Below are positions 52,080 through 64,000 of a stretch of 64,000 bases of DNA, piece after piece; position 1 is the first letter of the stretch; each line of letters begins with the position of its first letter. Made by a program: the position numbers and the translations under genes. Below the pieces are notes generated by a model, which saw only the letters and a program-made list of their open reading frames with translations, ran no database searches and was not told the origin of the DNA. Origin of the DNA: Amorphophallus konjac (Eukaryota > Streptophyta > Magnoliopsida > Alismatales > Araceae); NCBI GenBank assembly GCA_022559845.1, contig CM040128.1, positions 77,749,247 to 77,813,246 on the forward strand. Reading direction: 5' to 3'.

Positions 52080-53945
52080 GATATGTTGTTAGCCATGGCA
52101 GATTCGGAGCAGAGGGAAGGAGCCTCGAAGGTGGCCTTCGGTGCAAATTGTATGCGCCTTGGGGGATACGGCTTGGACTATCTCATCAGAGCCCATCCAA
52201 ACGCTTTTGGAAACTAGCCGATCAGAGGCAGTACATGGACTTTAGATTTGTCGGCCCCCTCTACTTCAGGTGTGGGGAGAGAGGGTATGTGCAGTGCAGG
52301 TGCACCGTCCCGGTGAAGGGGGAGCGGAGGAGGTCAGCCACAACGAATGGAGCCGAGCAGAGGTCGAGGTGAACGGGGGAACACTTTTGCGGAGATCCTG
52401 ACGAGGAACCCAGGTGGCAAGCCATGGGGATGCAAGGACAATGGCCCTCTATTGGAAGGTCAAGTGTCGCTTGGGGTGGGTGAGGAGATGTGCGTGGGTG
52501 GACCTAGTTGAAGGCAGGGTGGATGCAGTGCAAGTGAAAGCAACTCGGGATGGTCGAGTAGGAAATCACCCCGATGTCTGGCAAGGGGTTCATGGTTGTC
52601 GGTCGGACGAATGGGATAGTGGTGGCGATGGTAGTGGGCTTCATCGTCACATAGGGAGTCATGCTCCGGGTGTCCAAGTGGGCGATAGGTAGGGGCACAT
52701 TCCCGTATCCCAGGGAATGTCGGGTCCTCCTTCGGCTGGTAGGGGTGTCGATTGTACTGTGCAACATGGTGGGAGCAACGCTCTTGACAAGATGTTTTGG
52801 TGTGTCGGAGCCGGAGTTGGTGCGACTGGTACCGGCGGGAGATCTTCTGGCTTTCGAGATGCAGGCCTGTGTGTGCAGTCCGTGTGCGATCCCTAGGATC
52901 CTCACGGTTCACAATAACAATGACCTGTTCTCTATGCAGGTTCTTCTCCAGCCAGTGACGCAGGAAACTAGGAGCACTGATTGGGAGGAAGAAGATGCGT
53001 ACGACCGGGCCGTGTAGAGTCATTTGAATCTCCCGCCCTTTTTTTGCCTGCGTGGAATCTCCCGCCCTTTTTTTGCCTGCGTGGATGCGGCGGTCCCTCC
53101 TCGGCCCTCCTGCGAGCGTACTACACTGACGGTGGATGGCGAAGGTGGTATGAGCTATCCAGTTGCAAAAGCGGCCCGATTGCGACAACACGCAGGGCGA
53201 CAAGGGGGTGCACTGCTCTTGGGGGATACAGGAAGGGCCCGCGATGACTGCCATGGGCAATGAAGGGCCGTTTCCTGTAGATGTGCCTGTTCTCTTCCAA
53301 CTGATGGGAGTGGATCCTAATAGCTGGGCCTAGGTGAAAGGGAGGGTCCGAGGATGCAGTCCGACCCCATGCACAACTGTCGAAGGAGCAGTTTGGTGTT
53401 CTGGACATGTCAGCCTTAAGGTCGTTGACAGGCAGGTGCATGACAGGGCGGGGTCCGATAACCATCAGGGTCTACAAGATGAAGGCCAAATGGTACTGTT
53501 CAACCGGTACCTGGGCACCCTCCTAGGCCCGTAGCAGAGCTCTGAGGGGGCCAGCCTCCTTCGGGGTAAATCTCCGTACAGCCTACTATGAGGACGAGGG
53601 TGTGTTGGTGAGGACTTGGATGCCAACGATGATTGGTGAGCGGAGGCACTGCTCAGGGGTGGGTAGGAGACTAGTCTTTTGCTGTAGGCAGAGGGGGTGG
53701 TGCTATCACCTGAGGACGAGGAGATTGTCTAGGACACTCCCGGAGAGGCGACAGGGTCGGAGAGGGATAACTCTGAAGGAGAGGGAGCAGAAAAGAGGGG
53801 CAAATTGGGAAGGGAGGAGCTGAGGGAGCTGATGGGGGTGGTCGAGAAGATGACAGAGGCACAAATGAGGGAGTTGGTGGATAAGTTGGGGGTCTCTTTT
53901 GAGGCGGTGGAGAGAGACCTAAGGGGGGTTTTCATCAAGATCTAG
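52080..53945 (+). pseudogene. LINE ORF1 (nucleic-acid-binding protein), degenerate
   Basis: ORF1 proteins bind the element RNA. A CCHC-like knuckle, FRCGERGYVQCRC, lies at about 52268-52303 after GPLYFRCG-type sequence. The C-terminal end (about 53720-53945) is acidic, with a helical REELRELMGVVEKM segment. The frame shifts several times in between and carries stops. No single long frame survives. Confidence 0.6.
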
Positions 53946-54049
53946 AAGTAGTAGTTGACCAGCATGGCTAGGGAGACGAGGGTGGGAAAATCATAAAAAT
54001 GGGCAGCTAGGGGGAGCGAGGAGAGGTGAGAGGGTATGTTTCTAGAGGA

Positions 54050-57000
54050 GGGTGGGAGGAACACAACTTTGCCTTTGTGAGGATCGTCTCATAGCATGTG
54101 AGGGGATTTATGGTGGTGAGAAGAGGAGATTGATGAAGGAGTTGGTAAGAAGATGCAAGATTGACATCTTCTGCCTGCATGAGACTAAGTGTGATGGGGA
54201 GTCGATTATGAGGGAGATTGGGGGAGCTAGGCTTACTAAAGGGGTGGCCTCCCCGACAGAGGGGAGGGCAGGAGGTATCATAATTATGTGGAATCAATTC
54301 AAGGTTGAGGAGGTGGATAGAAAGATTAGTCGGGAGGTCATCTCCTTTCACTTTCCGCCACATCACGATTGCTTCTCATAGGACTTCTTGAGGATGTATA
54401 GTTCCCAAACTAGGGAAGGAGAGCACTATGGGAGTAGCTGCTTCTATACAATCAAAGCTCGGGCTGACCGTAGTGTGTGGGTGGTGATTTCAATGCGATT
54501 ACAACGGCTTGGGAGAGGATGGGGGACAACCCTTGCTCGGGGAAAATGGAGGACTTCTATGGCTTCATAGAGGAAGTAGTTTTGATTGACATTGGCCTGG
54601 TGACTGCTCAGTTCACAGGAAGACTAGTCGCAGGTTGGAGAGGAAGCAAGATTTCAGGTTGAAAGGTTTTCGTTCAAGGAGGCAGACTTCATGGAGATAG
54701 TCAGGAGGGCTTGGAGTGTACACATACAAGATCGCTCTTCCATGACCACATTAGTGGGTAAACTTAAGCATCTGGCCCAGGTGCTTAAAAGATGGGATGT
54801 TGAACCCTACCTGGTAGATTGGCAAAAGATAGGATTCTATGATAATTGGAGTGTCTGGACTGGCTGGAGGAGTCAGGGTTGTTGGATGGTTCTGACAGGT
54901 CACGTAGGTAGACACTCGGGGCAGAATTTGAAGAGATCCTCACACGGGAAGAGATCTATTGGAAGTAGAGATTAAGGGAGAAATGGCTTAAAGAGGGTGA
55001 CAGGTTCGCTGCATACTTTCATAGGATTGTTTCAGGGAGAAGGAGAATCAACCATATCGCTTCTATCAAGGTGGGCGAGTAGATCTTCACAAGGGAAGAG
55101 GACATCAGAATGTGTGCCAAGGGCTTCTATTCTACACCTTTCACTGAAGATCAGATGGACAGACCTAGGGTTGCAGATGACCTACTCTCTCAGCTATCTA
55201 TTGTAGAAAGTGAGGCACTTTCCAGCCTCTTCACGGAGGAGGAGGCTAGACAAGCAATTTTTTCCCTTACAGGTGACAGGCCTGGATGTCTTTCCTATGG
55301 TCTTTTTTCTAGAAGTGTTAGGATATAATCAAGTAGGACTTGCTTCAAACACTAGGAGAGTTTCAGGAGGGTAGGGCTCACTTGAGGGGTATTAATGAAA
55401 CCCTCTTAGTCCTCATCCCAAAGAAACATGGTGCACAAGACTTTTTAGATTATAGACCCTTCAATTTGTTGAATAGTACTTACAAGATTATTACAAAGTT
55501 GCTGGCTATGAGACTAGGCAGGGTGATTGGCAGAGTGGTTAGTGTGCGACAAGGGGCTTTCATCAGTGGAAGACACGTACTATGAAAACTTCCTTGTAGC
55601 TCACGAGTGCTTGTATGTCATGAAGTCCCAGAGGAAGAGGGGGGTTGTGTTAAAGCTGGATTTTGAGAAGGCGTATGATTGTGTCACTTGGCAATGTCTG
55701 TTAGAGACTTTGGCTAATATGGACTTTGACTAGAGGTGGATTGGGTGGATCCGGTAGTGTATTTTCTTGGCCTCATTCTTAGTCCTTGTCAGTGGGCAGC
55801 CTACTACTTCTTTCCATAGTGGCAGAGGACTTTGCCAAGGTGACCCTATGTCTCCCCTTCTTTTTGTCCTAGTTGCACAGATACTGAGCAGGATGTGGGC
55901 GAGAGTTGAATCAATAGGATTGATTAGCTTTGAAGCGGGTGGCCAAAGTGTTGGCATTAACCATTTGCAGTATCTTGACGATAACATCCTTTTCCTAGTA
56001 GATGAGGAGAGCTAGTTGTATGTCGCCAGGTTGATGCTAGAGTTGTTACAATAAACCAGTGGACTAAAGGTGAATATTAGCAAAAACTGAATAGCTGGGG
56101 TCGACATGGAAGCGAGGTCCCTCAAGAGATTGTTTTCATATTGGGCTGTCAGATAGGAGATTTTTCTTTCTCCTACCTGGGCTTACCACTATCTCCAAGG
56201 GCCTTTCATTGTAGTGACTGGCAGGTGATAGTGCAGAGATATAAGTCCAGACTTACAAGTTGGAAGGTGAGACTCCTCTCCTATGGGGGGGGGGGGCAGG
56301 TTGGTGTTATGTAAATCAGTACTAGATAGCCTCCCTATATACTACATTTCCATTTTCAGAATCTCCAAAATTATAGCTAAGAAGCTAGAGCCGATCCGAG
56401 CAAAATTCTTCTGGCATGACAGTGGAGACAGTTGTAGGGGCTGCAATAACATCTCAAGAGACAAAGTATGCAAGAATAAGGAAATAAGAGGCGTGGGGAT
56501 CAAGAACGTCAGACATTTCAGCTTGGCATTATTATGTAAATGGTTATGGAGGTTTGGAGCTGAAGATAGTGGACTATGGCTGAAATTGATCAGACAGAGG
56601 TACTATAGCAGGGCTGGGGATTGGGACTTGACACTGACATCTTTACACAATGTATCACCCATTTGAAAAGGCATACTTCAATGCGTTGACATCATCAAAT
56701 TAAGTGTTCGGGTTCGCTTGAGGAATGGACAAAGGTGTTTATTTTGGAAGGACAAATAGTGTGGGAACTTCACACTGGAGGATACCTTCTTGAAGCTTTT
56801 ACAATTTCGACTCCACCAATATCATTGGTGGCTCAAACCTTTGACATAGCTCTTGGGGGGTACTATAGTTGTCAAGGCGACAAGGCGACCCAAGGCATTC
56901 ATGGGGAGTCTAAGCACTTAGATGATAAGGAGTCTGTTTAGGTGTTGCCTAGGTGACACCTTGGCACTTATTTAAAAATCTAAAACATATATATCCCCAA

Positions 57001-58220
57001 TATACAAATTATGAATAAGATACATGAAAAATAGATTTTAATATCAAAAATTGAGAGATAGAGGAGAGGGGGGTAGAGAGAGAGACACACACATAGAGAG
57101 AGGGGTGTTGGAGGAGTGTGTAGAGCTTGATCTACTTATGAACCTGTCTCACATCGCAGAGTCCCCCAACCCAAAAAAATTTGGGGGGCTATTATAGGCT
57201 TTGCCCAACCTAGATAGCCTAAGGCACCCAAGCAGGGCCCCTTACTTGCCTTTCTTGGGCTTAGAAAGGCGGGCTGGCGCCTTAGCCCCATAAGGGCACC
57301 TGGTCACATAGGTAAAACAAATGTTTCCATACCAAACAAAATTAGAAACTTTGGTTAGATCTCTACTATCCTGACGTACTCTCTAAGGAACAATAAAACC
57401 AAACCATTTAATTAGAGTTATAATGCAAAAGACATTCTATTTTGAATCAATTTGTAGTACTAAAGTGACCAAAAGTGAAGTAGTACCGTGACGGAAAGGT
57501 GAAAAGAACCTCCGCCTTGACAATTATGGGGGGTGCATGGGTGCCCACCTTCAGGAGGAATCTTACACCTGAGGAGATGGATCAGCTGGAGGGACTCCTC
57601 TTATTCCTCCTAGATTACAATGTGGCGGTTAACAAAGCCGACATGTGGTAGTGGAGATGGGAGGAGGGAGACTTCTTAGTTAGGTCTGCTTACTTATAGC
57701 AGATGGGGGTATGCACCATTGGTTTGCGCTGCACATTTGAACCTCCAAGAGTCCGTTGAAAGTGAAGTTGCTGATTCGGAGGATATCACATAGTCGACTG
57801 CCCACATGTCATAGGATTATCCTTTTCATCTAGGGACACATCCACCCTTTGCTGCTTATGTGGGGAGGTGGAGGAGAATTTAAACCACCTCTTCACAGGA
57901 TGTTCCTTCACTAGGGTGGTCTAGGATCACTGATAGGATCAGCCACACCCTCGGCCCTTTTGAGAGTGTGCACCAACTCCTCGTCAAATGGCATAGGAAG
58001 TGGAACTAGAAAGGGGACAGACTCACCTGGTGACTTATCCTTATCACGCTACTTTATGGGCACTATGGAGAGAAAGAAACAACAGAATCTTCAGAGACGA
58101 AGCAAGAATTGAGGATAGACTTGTTTCCTTTACTTGTGAGAGAGTGAGGGAATGGGCCCAACGTTTATGTAAATTGGAGTCAGCCAACTCCTCACTTTTT
58201 CTTTTGTTGGGGGGATAGCG
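54050..58220 (+). pseudogene. LINE ORF2 (endonuclease, reverse transcriptase, zinc segment)
   Basis: The endonuclease shows FCLHETK (about 54169) and GGDFNAI (about 54477-54500); its C-terminal SDH part is not seen. Reverse transcriptase follows in pieces: LVLIPKKHGAQDFLDYRPFN, motif A LDFEKAYDCV (about 55651-55685), motif B GLCQGDPMSPLLF (about 55828), and motif C YLDD at 55971-55982 in place of the commoner YADD. Next are SYLGLPLS and GGRLVLCKSVLDSLPIYY. A Cys/His segment, CCLCGEVEENLNHLFTGC (about 57850-57905), is the usual LINE C-terminal zinc region. Stops, frameshifts and the nested MITE inactivate it. Confidence 0.85.
56862..57526. mobile_element. hAT-type MITE (665 bp) nested in the LINE
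   Basis: The left end is ACTATAGTTGTCAAGGCG; the right end, CGCCTTGACAATTA, is its inverse (GTCAAGGCG shared). TGGGGGGT is duplicated at 56854-56861 and 57527-57534. The LINE frame resumes beyond it. The interior has GGCGCC/CCTAGG-like words and a GA-rich run (57050-57110). Confidence 0.85.
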
Positions 58221-58435
58221 CGGGGCACACCACCTTGGTATGGAGTTTTGTATTGGGATTTTTTGCGAGCTGATTGACTATATTTGTATATTCTACTTTC
58301 TTTGTATTATTAATACAATTGTGGTACTACACATTCAAAAAAAAAAGTAGAGTAATTGTGTAAATATGTTCTTATTTCTGTAATTGATAGCCTACATTAC
58401 AATCGTGTAAACTATAGTGAAGTTATGTAAATAAA

Positions 58436-58932
58436 ACTTTTCAAGAAGAAAAGGGAGGGGGAGGGTAATTGTAGGAGGAGGGAGTGCCATCTCATCACGT
58501 GGGTGTTGGAAAACCAAAAAGGAGGAGCCTTGTAATTATTTTTGCGGGAGGTATATTATGAGAATTAAGTTATTAAAGGGTATTACGTCAATAAAATCCC
58601 TTCCCATTTTATCAGTTTCCTTTAAAATGGCATTTTTTACTTTACCTGCTTTTGGATTATGACGTATGTGGCATGCTTTCTCTTGTCCTCTTCATATGGC
58701 TCTTGCATGCATCTTCATATTTAGTCCACGGATCTTAATATCTTATTTATCAGTATGTTTTTCACCAAAGTATGTTTTTGGTTTATTCTGAAGTCTTTCA
58801 TTCCCTGCTTTAGCTTTATCTTGCACAAACAATGATCAACAAAGATCCTAGGGGCATATCGTAAGTCCCATATTTATCTTCTGAAATTTGATCTATTTTT
58901 TAGAGGAAAAACAGGGAACACTTAAGTCTTAG
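58436..58932. other. Intergenic DNA, nothing recognised
   Basis: A purine-rich start (58436-58480) is followed by AT-rich sequence with T-rich runs. No ORF, TIR or RNA gene is seen. Confidence 0.45.
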
Positions 58933-61452
58933 TGTCACGTCCCGAGCACGGAAGGAACCCGGAGATGCGTGACAAGTTTATATCAATCATGTCAATCAGA
59001 ACGTAAGTGTATTCGACATACAAAGACAGGGCGCGCACAAATAATGATAACCAAGTCTTTTATTAATCATAAACCTTCAAGTATTCATATTACAACTCAC
59101 CACGAAAGTACTAGGACTCAATAAAATAAAAGTACAATGGATGACTCAAGAAAATAAAAAAGACAAGACTAGATAACGCTTGACGGTTGGAATGGCTCTA
59201 AACTCTTCACTCTTGTCCATCCCCATCCGAATGAGTCTCGTCATCGGAATTACCTGAAAAATAGGGGAAAACACTAGATGAGCGAACGCTCAGTAGGAAT
59301 TATATCTCAAGTGCTAGCTTATTTTAAGTAAATTACATGTTACATGATTGCAAGTATGGCTATGCATGTTCGCGTGAAACGACATTAGAGAGAGAGAGTG
59401 TATAGCAAAGGACACTAGCATGGACTAGCAAGAATTTCCAAGATTTCATGTAATTATATCTAGATAAGCGAGCAAGTACTTTTCACAAGTCATTTCAAGA
59501 ATTGGCTATCATGTTATCAAGCAAGCAAGTAAATACCCTTCCGGGCCACACATGTCATGTCACGTCAAGTCAAGTTCAAGTATAAGAGTTTGTGGAATGC
59601 CATTTAACTAGAACGACGAGTACTTCGGTGCAATGCCACACCGTGATCAATATTAGCTCCCATGGGCACAAGTACTTTCGGGTGCTCCTCCCAGGATCAG
59701 ATCGGGCCCTTATATGCGCTAGCATTGAATATATTTCGACATCCACTTTAGTTATAGCCAATATAGAATTTCAACGGAATGAACCTTTATAGGAATATAA
59801 GGTAGATCTTGTGGAATAGAATCACAAGGATATAAATTACATGTAAGGACATATTACAGTCGAGTCGGTACAATCGCGATACTCATAGAAACTGGGTGGA
59901 TTTGGCTCCCTAGTGGGTGCCATTACATTAAGAATAAGTGTCCATATGTATATGGGTGCTTGTTCTTTGAACATGATAAAGCAGAATAATTTGTATCTCT
60001 ATAAGGACACACAATCCAAGATAGATAGCAATGGTATGGGTTCTCCATTCCATTAGTTCAAGAATTATTCTCACGACGGCTAGATAGTGTACCATGAGGG
60101 CCGGGTTACCATGTTTCTCTAGAGTGACATGGCAATAAAAAAGTGTCATAGATTTTTGTGGTACAACCTGCTCAATCGGTCTTGAGGGAATCCAAGGCTA
60201 CGAGGAGTCTTATGGAGGTCCCAATGACTAACTTGTCAGTTCGAAGGAACGGAATGTCCAATGGAGGGCTCGTATGTCACCAAGAGTTGAGGGGTAATCG
60301 ATAAAACATCGTGAAACGTGGGACTATACTCACTGAATGGAATATAGTGCCTATATACATAGCCCACTGTTAAGGGTTACAGAAAACATTAGGAAATCAG
60401 AAACTCAGGTAAATGGCGCCTGAGATCAAGTCTTCATTTTATGAATTAGCGCCCTGGGCAGGGTCGCTAGTTCAATATATAACGACTGTTCATTCAGTCG
60501 TTGTATCCAGGTTCTAAATATATTAAGATCTGTATAATTCTCAAATTTCAGAAATTATGTAAATGGCGCCTTGGCTTAAGTCTTCAATTCAGTAAGTAGC
60601 GCCCTAGTCAGGGAAGCCATTTTTCAAAATAATGGCAGGATGCATGTCGTGATTTTCAATATCAGTGTAATTTGGTCATGAACTGTAGCACTTTTTCAAT
60701 AAAAATAATTTTGCAGGAACAAGTACATTGACAGGTAGAGAAAAATAGCAGGAATCTAGCAGTATACTCATGCATTGGATTAGATCTCATGGTTCATAGT
60801 TATTAAATTTTGAACATGTGTATTTATTAATTAACCAACTAACTGACGACTGTTTGCACGGTCGTTATATCAAATAGCGCCCTAGGGGGAGGCGCCTTCT
60901 ACCGAAACTTCCATAAACATTACAAAACCTCCTGAGAACATTCTATCGGACCTATATGCATGCTCATGATCTCATAGCTATTAGATTGGGCTTGTACTTG
61001 AGAACACCTACCTTGATTGGTAATTTGGATGATGGAAACGTGAAGGGATTGAAGGATCAGCAACAAGAATAACCACGGTACGATACTCTGTTTACAACAG
61101 AGAAATTGGAAGCAACGGCAGTAGGACGAGGATAATATCAGAAGGAGTAGTAACAACAGCTTGTTTCCTCTGGCTCCTAGCTGTAGAAGAACATCAACTA
61201 GGAAGAGATGATGCAGCTTCAATGGAAGTAGATGGAGAAGAAACTCTTCTCAGCAACCCACTGGCAGAAGAAGCAAGAACTCTAACGTCAACAGTAGCCA
61301 CGAGCCTTCTCCAGGAAGAAGCAGAGAAAGAGAATAGGATCTCTCCCCCACGTACAGCCGAAGAAGGAACTAATAAGCTTCAAGAGAACGAAGAGTAGCA
61401 GGACGTCTTCAAAATAATAGAGTCAACAGAGGGTTCGATGGAGGGGGTTTGA

Positions 61453-61461
61453 TATTTATAG
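61453..61461 (-). promoter_or_regulatory. Chromovirus LTR TATA box
   Basis: TCTCTATAAATATCAAACC on the minus strand lies about 180 bases downstream of the GGCGCC motif group. RNA would start near 61425. Confidence 0.6.
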
Positions 61462-61639
61462 AGAAGGGATTCGATCGTGGGTTAGAGTTTGATTAGGTTT
61501 AAAACTTCCCACGTAAGACTCCTATTAGAAGCAAGGTTTCCCTACGTATTAATCCTTCCAGATCAATACTTTCCTGATCGGCCACTGCTTCCTAATTCGA
61601 ACAAGACACTGCAACGGGTTTCCGTTCTCATCCTGCAGG

Positions 61640-61755
61640 GAAATAGCGCCCAAGATAGGGGCGCCCTTCAGGTAATTGGCGCCCCCATGAGGGGTCTTCA
61701 ATTCACCAATTGGCGCCCCCTCGAGGGGTCTTCAATTAATGAAATGGCGCCTTAA
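61640..61755. repeat. GGCGCC motif group in the chromovirus U3
   Basis: AGCGCCC, GGCGCCC, TTGGCGCCCCC (twice) and ATGGCGCC occur within about 110 bases, separated by near-repeats of GAGGGGTCTTCAATT. Related ATGGCGCC ... TAGCGCCC pairs appear at 60414-60455, 60565-60605 and 60877-60895. Confidence 0.7.
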
Positions 61756-61927
61756 GAGGAGGCGCTATTCATCTTTGGGCCATTTGTTATATGGTTTAAG
61801 TGTAAGGCCCATTTGGTATAAATATATATATAAATGGTTTTAAGTATATATGAGTTGGGCCTTGAACATTGGTTTAGTTTTTAATCCATTTAGAATTTCA
61901 TTCCTTCAATTTACCAGGGTTGCTACA

Positions 61928-61942
61928 CCCTCCCCCACTTAA
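61928..61942 (-). other. Chromovirus polypurine tract
   Basis: On the minus strand AAGTGGGGGAGGG directly precedes the LTR start. It follows GGGGACCAAATTC, a sequence typical of the Tekay/Del pol-LTR junction. Confidence 0.85.
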
Positions 61943-61966
61943 AAAGAATTTGGTCCCCAAATTCAT

Positions 61967-64000
61967 TCGTATACAGACGTGGAGGGTGCAGAGCACATAC
62001 CGTTCATAAATAAGTCGGGAAACCTTTTCTTCATGGACTCCTCGGTCTCCCATGTGGCTTTTTGTTCCGAGCAATTACTTCATTGCACCTTGACCTTGGG
62101 AATCGTCTTGTTCCTTAACGCACGCGCCTCGTGATCAAGGATCTTCGTGGGCTTTTGCTCATAAGTGAGATCCTTTTGTATAACCAGGTCTCCATGATTT
62201 ATGACATGTGACGGATCGTGCACATATTTCTTCAACATAGATATGTGGAAACCATTATGGACGTCGGACAATTGAGGAGGTAAGGCAATACGGTAGGCAA
62301 TCTCGCCAACTTTTTCTAATACCTCAAAAGGTCCGATATACCTTGGTGTAAGCTTGCCTTTAACACCAAATCTCCTGATTCCTCGGCCCGGAGAAAATTT
62401 TAAGAATACATGATCTCCGACCTGGAATTTGAGATCTCTTCTTCGGTTATCGGCATAAGCCTTTTGTCTAGATTGAGCTACTTGAAGTCTTTCTCTAATC
62501 AGTTGGATCTTCTCGGAAGTATCTCTAACCATGTCTGGGCATAGTAGTTGTTTCTCGCCAACTTCATCCCAGCATAAGGGTGATCGGCAACTCCTTCCGT
62601 ATAAGGCTTCGAAAGGTGCCATCTGTGTACTTGCCTGATAGCTGTTGTTGTAAGCAAACTCGACCAAAGGCAGGTAATCATGCCAGCTTCCACCAAAATC
62701 AATGATACAAGCTCTGAGCATATCCTCTACTGACCATCCGTCTGAGGATGAAAGGCTGTACTAAAGTTGAGTCTTGTCCCCAACGAATGTTGTAGACCCT
62801 TCCAAAAAAGAGAAGTAAATCGAGGGTCTCGGTCAGACACGATTGAAACAGGAACTCCATGAAGTCTGACTATCTCCTTGATGTATAGTGCAGCAAGAAT
62901 GTCAATTGACCATCGGCTCTTGATTGACAAGAAATGTGCCGACTTGGTCAATCGATCTATGATGACCCAAATTTCATCATGTCCTCCTTTAGATTTAGAC
63001 AGTCCCATTATAAAGTCCATATCGATATCCTCCCACTTCCACTTGGGAATATCAAGAGGATGAAGCTTACCGGCAGGTTTTTGGTGTTCCGCCTTAACTT
63101 GCTGACAAGTGAGACAACGAGACATGAAATCCGCTACATCTCTTTTCATATTAGGCCACCAAAATGTCCGCTTCAAGTCTTGGTACATCTTGGTAGATCC
63201 AGGATGAATCGTGTACCTTGATCTGTGTGCTTCTTCTAATATCTTCCTCTTCAGTTCTACATAATGTGGTACACAAGTTCTTTCTCTGAATAATAGTCTT
63301 CCATCTGCTGCTAGTTTGAAATCAGATCGCTCTTTTATCTTGCCCTTGATTTCCACTAATACTGGGTCGTTGTCTTGAAGACCTTGTATTTCAGAGAGTA
63401 GATCGGGTTGTATCCTCATATGTGATAGAGTAATACACCCATTTGCTTCGTTCATACTTATGCTAAGTCTAGAGAATTGTTCTAGCAATTTTCACTCCTG
63501 AATTATACAATTGGCTAATAACGCTCTTGGCTTTCGACTGAGGGCATCGGCTATAGGATTACTCTTTCCAGGATGATATTGGATTGTGAAGTCGAAGTCC
63601 TTGAGATATTCCAGCCAACGTCTCTGTCTCATATTCAATTCCTTTTGAGAGAAGAGATACTTGAGACTCTTATGATCGGAGTATACAATGAATTGCACTC
63701 CGTACAGGTAATGTCTCCAGATCTTTAATGCAAACACTACCGCAGCCAATTCTAGGTCATGGACTAGGTAGTTCTCTTCATGCTTCTTCAGTTGTCGGGA
63801 AGAGTAAGCTGACTCTTTCTTGTTGCATCAATACACATCTGAGGCCAATGCCAGATGCATCGGTATAAACCTCGAATTGTTCTCCTTCAATTGGTAAGGC
63901 CAAGATCGGGGCAGTAGTCAAGTGATCCTTTAGAGCTTGGAAGCTTCTTTCACACTCTTCGCTCCATTCATAACGGATCTCTTTGCGGGTTAGCCTAGTA
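61967..64000 (-). pseudogene. pol: Tekay/Del-type chromovirus pol (RNase H, integrase, chromodomain), partial
   Basis: It reads right to left from the window edge. The end of reverse transcriptase and RNase H (FEVYTDASGIGL, about 63860) shifts frame near 63815 and continues [20 protein letters not shown] and [11 protein letters not shown]. After a TGA (63492-63494) comes integrase: an H-H-C-C finger, first Asp in DIDMDFIMG, second Asp in VSDRDPRF. At 62722-62730 about 22 bases are missing, removing the segment with the catalytic Glu and shifting frame. The C-terminus (GPFEVLEKVGEIAYRIALP) leads to a chromodomain-like tail (EARALRNKTIPKVKV) with a TGA at 62080-62082 where Trp is usual, ending near 61967. 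The chromodomain places it in the chromoviruses. Confidence 0.93.

Larger units (their letters stand above)
52037..58346 (+). mobile_element. LINE (L1-type non-LTR retrotransposon), 6.3 kb
   Basis: It ends in poly(A) (58337-58346). A 17-base duplication, GTAGAGCAATTGTGTAA on the left (52020-52036) and GTAGAGTAATTGTGTAA on the right (58347-58363), differs by one base. The interior holds ORF1 with a zinc knuckle and ORF2 with endonuclease, reverse transcriptase and a C-terminal zinc segment, all on the plus strand and broken. A 665-base hAT MITE is nested at 56862. The length suggests a near full-length insertion rather than the usual 5' truncation. Confidence 0.9.
58933..61927 (-). mobile_element. 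3' LTR of a Tekay/Del-type chromovirus (3.0 kb)
   Basis: In plus orientation it runs TGTCACGTCCCGAGC to GGGTTGCTACA. On the minus strand it starts TGTAGCAACCC right after a polypurine tract and the end of pol. U3 carries GGCGCC motifs (61640-61755); more are at 60414-60900. A minus-strand TATA box is near 61453-61461. The 5 bases to the left (CTTAG, 58928-58932) would be the target duplication; the other end is outside the window. The ORFs inside are not supported. Confidence 0.88.

Overview
This window is intergenic DNA from a large, repeat-rich flowering-plant nuclear genome, most likely a monocot. The only host-gene sequence with an intact reading frame is one very GC-rich first exon of a clade-D-type protein phosphatase 2C (42696-42981); GC-rich first exons of this kind are typical of monocots. 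Almost everything else is nested transposable elements. There is no prokaryotic operon structure.

Layout from left to right. (1) 1-6148 is a four-level nest. A Tat-lineage Ty3/Gypsy element (broken pol, 3676-6148) carries the LTR tail of an older SIRE-type Copia element (3541-3675). That tail carries the right part of a TIR transposon with a GC-rich minisatellite (2738-3537). The TIR element was in turn entered by another SIRE-type element (ORF2 C-terminus 3-581, 3' LTR 832-2737). (2) 6149-14464 is the rest of the Tat element: three tandem arrays, an antisense multi-exon gene with its own TATA box (8805-11240), a polypurine tract and its LTR. (3) 14465-24985 is a complete LTR-to-LTR, minus-strand, gag-only element with an AAGCC target duplication, inserted in the Tat LTR. 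(4) 25914-30910 is a second pol-less minus-strand SIRE-type derivative (LTR, gag, ORF2). It sits in an older plus-strand SIRE-type element (30911-38720), which also hosts a complete Cassandra TRIM with 5S-like LTRs (34498-35181). (5) 38721-41765 holds an LTR end with primer-binding site, a Tourist-like MITE and AT-rich sequence.

(6) 41766-44617 holds the PP2C promoter and first exon, with a hAT MITE in the presumed intron. (7) 44618-49059 holds a GATCGG-rich cassette followed by two related higher-order tandem arrays. (8) 49533-51420 is a TIR element with TAA duplications whose interior is a degenerate RING-finger gene fragment, so it is a candidate gene-capturing (Pack-type) element; it contains its own hAT MITE with a perfect 8-bp duplication. 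(9) 52037-58346 is a LINE with a 17-bp duplication, inserted in a 107-bp tandem repeat and interrupted by another hAT MITE. (10) 58933-64000 is a minus-strand Tekay/Del-type chromovirus: its 3' LTR and a broken pol.

No autonomous element in the window looks intact; the pol genes all carry stops, frameshifts or deletions. The better candidates for new biology are the RING-carrying TIR element, the spliced antisense gene of the Tat element, the pol-less LTR elements, and a recurring design in which unrelated LTRs carry a private array of a short motif just upstream of the TATA box.
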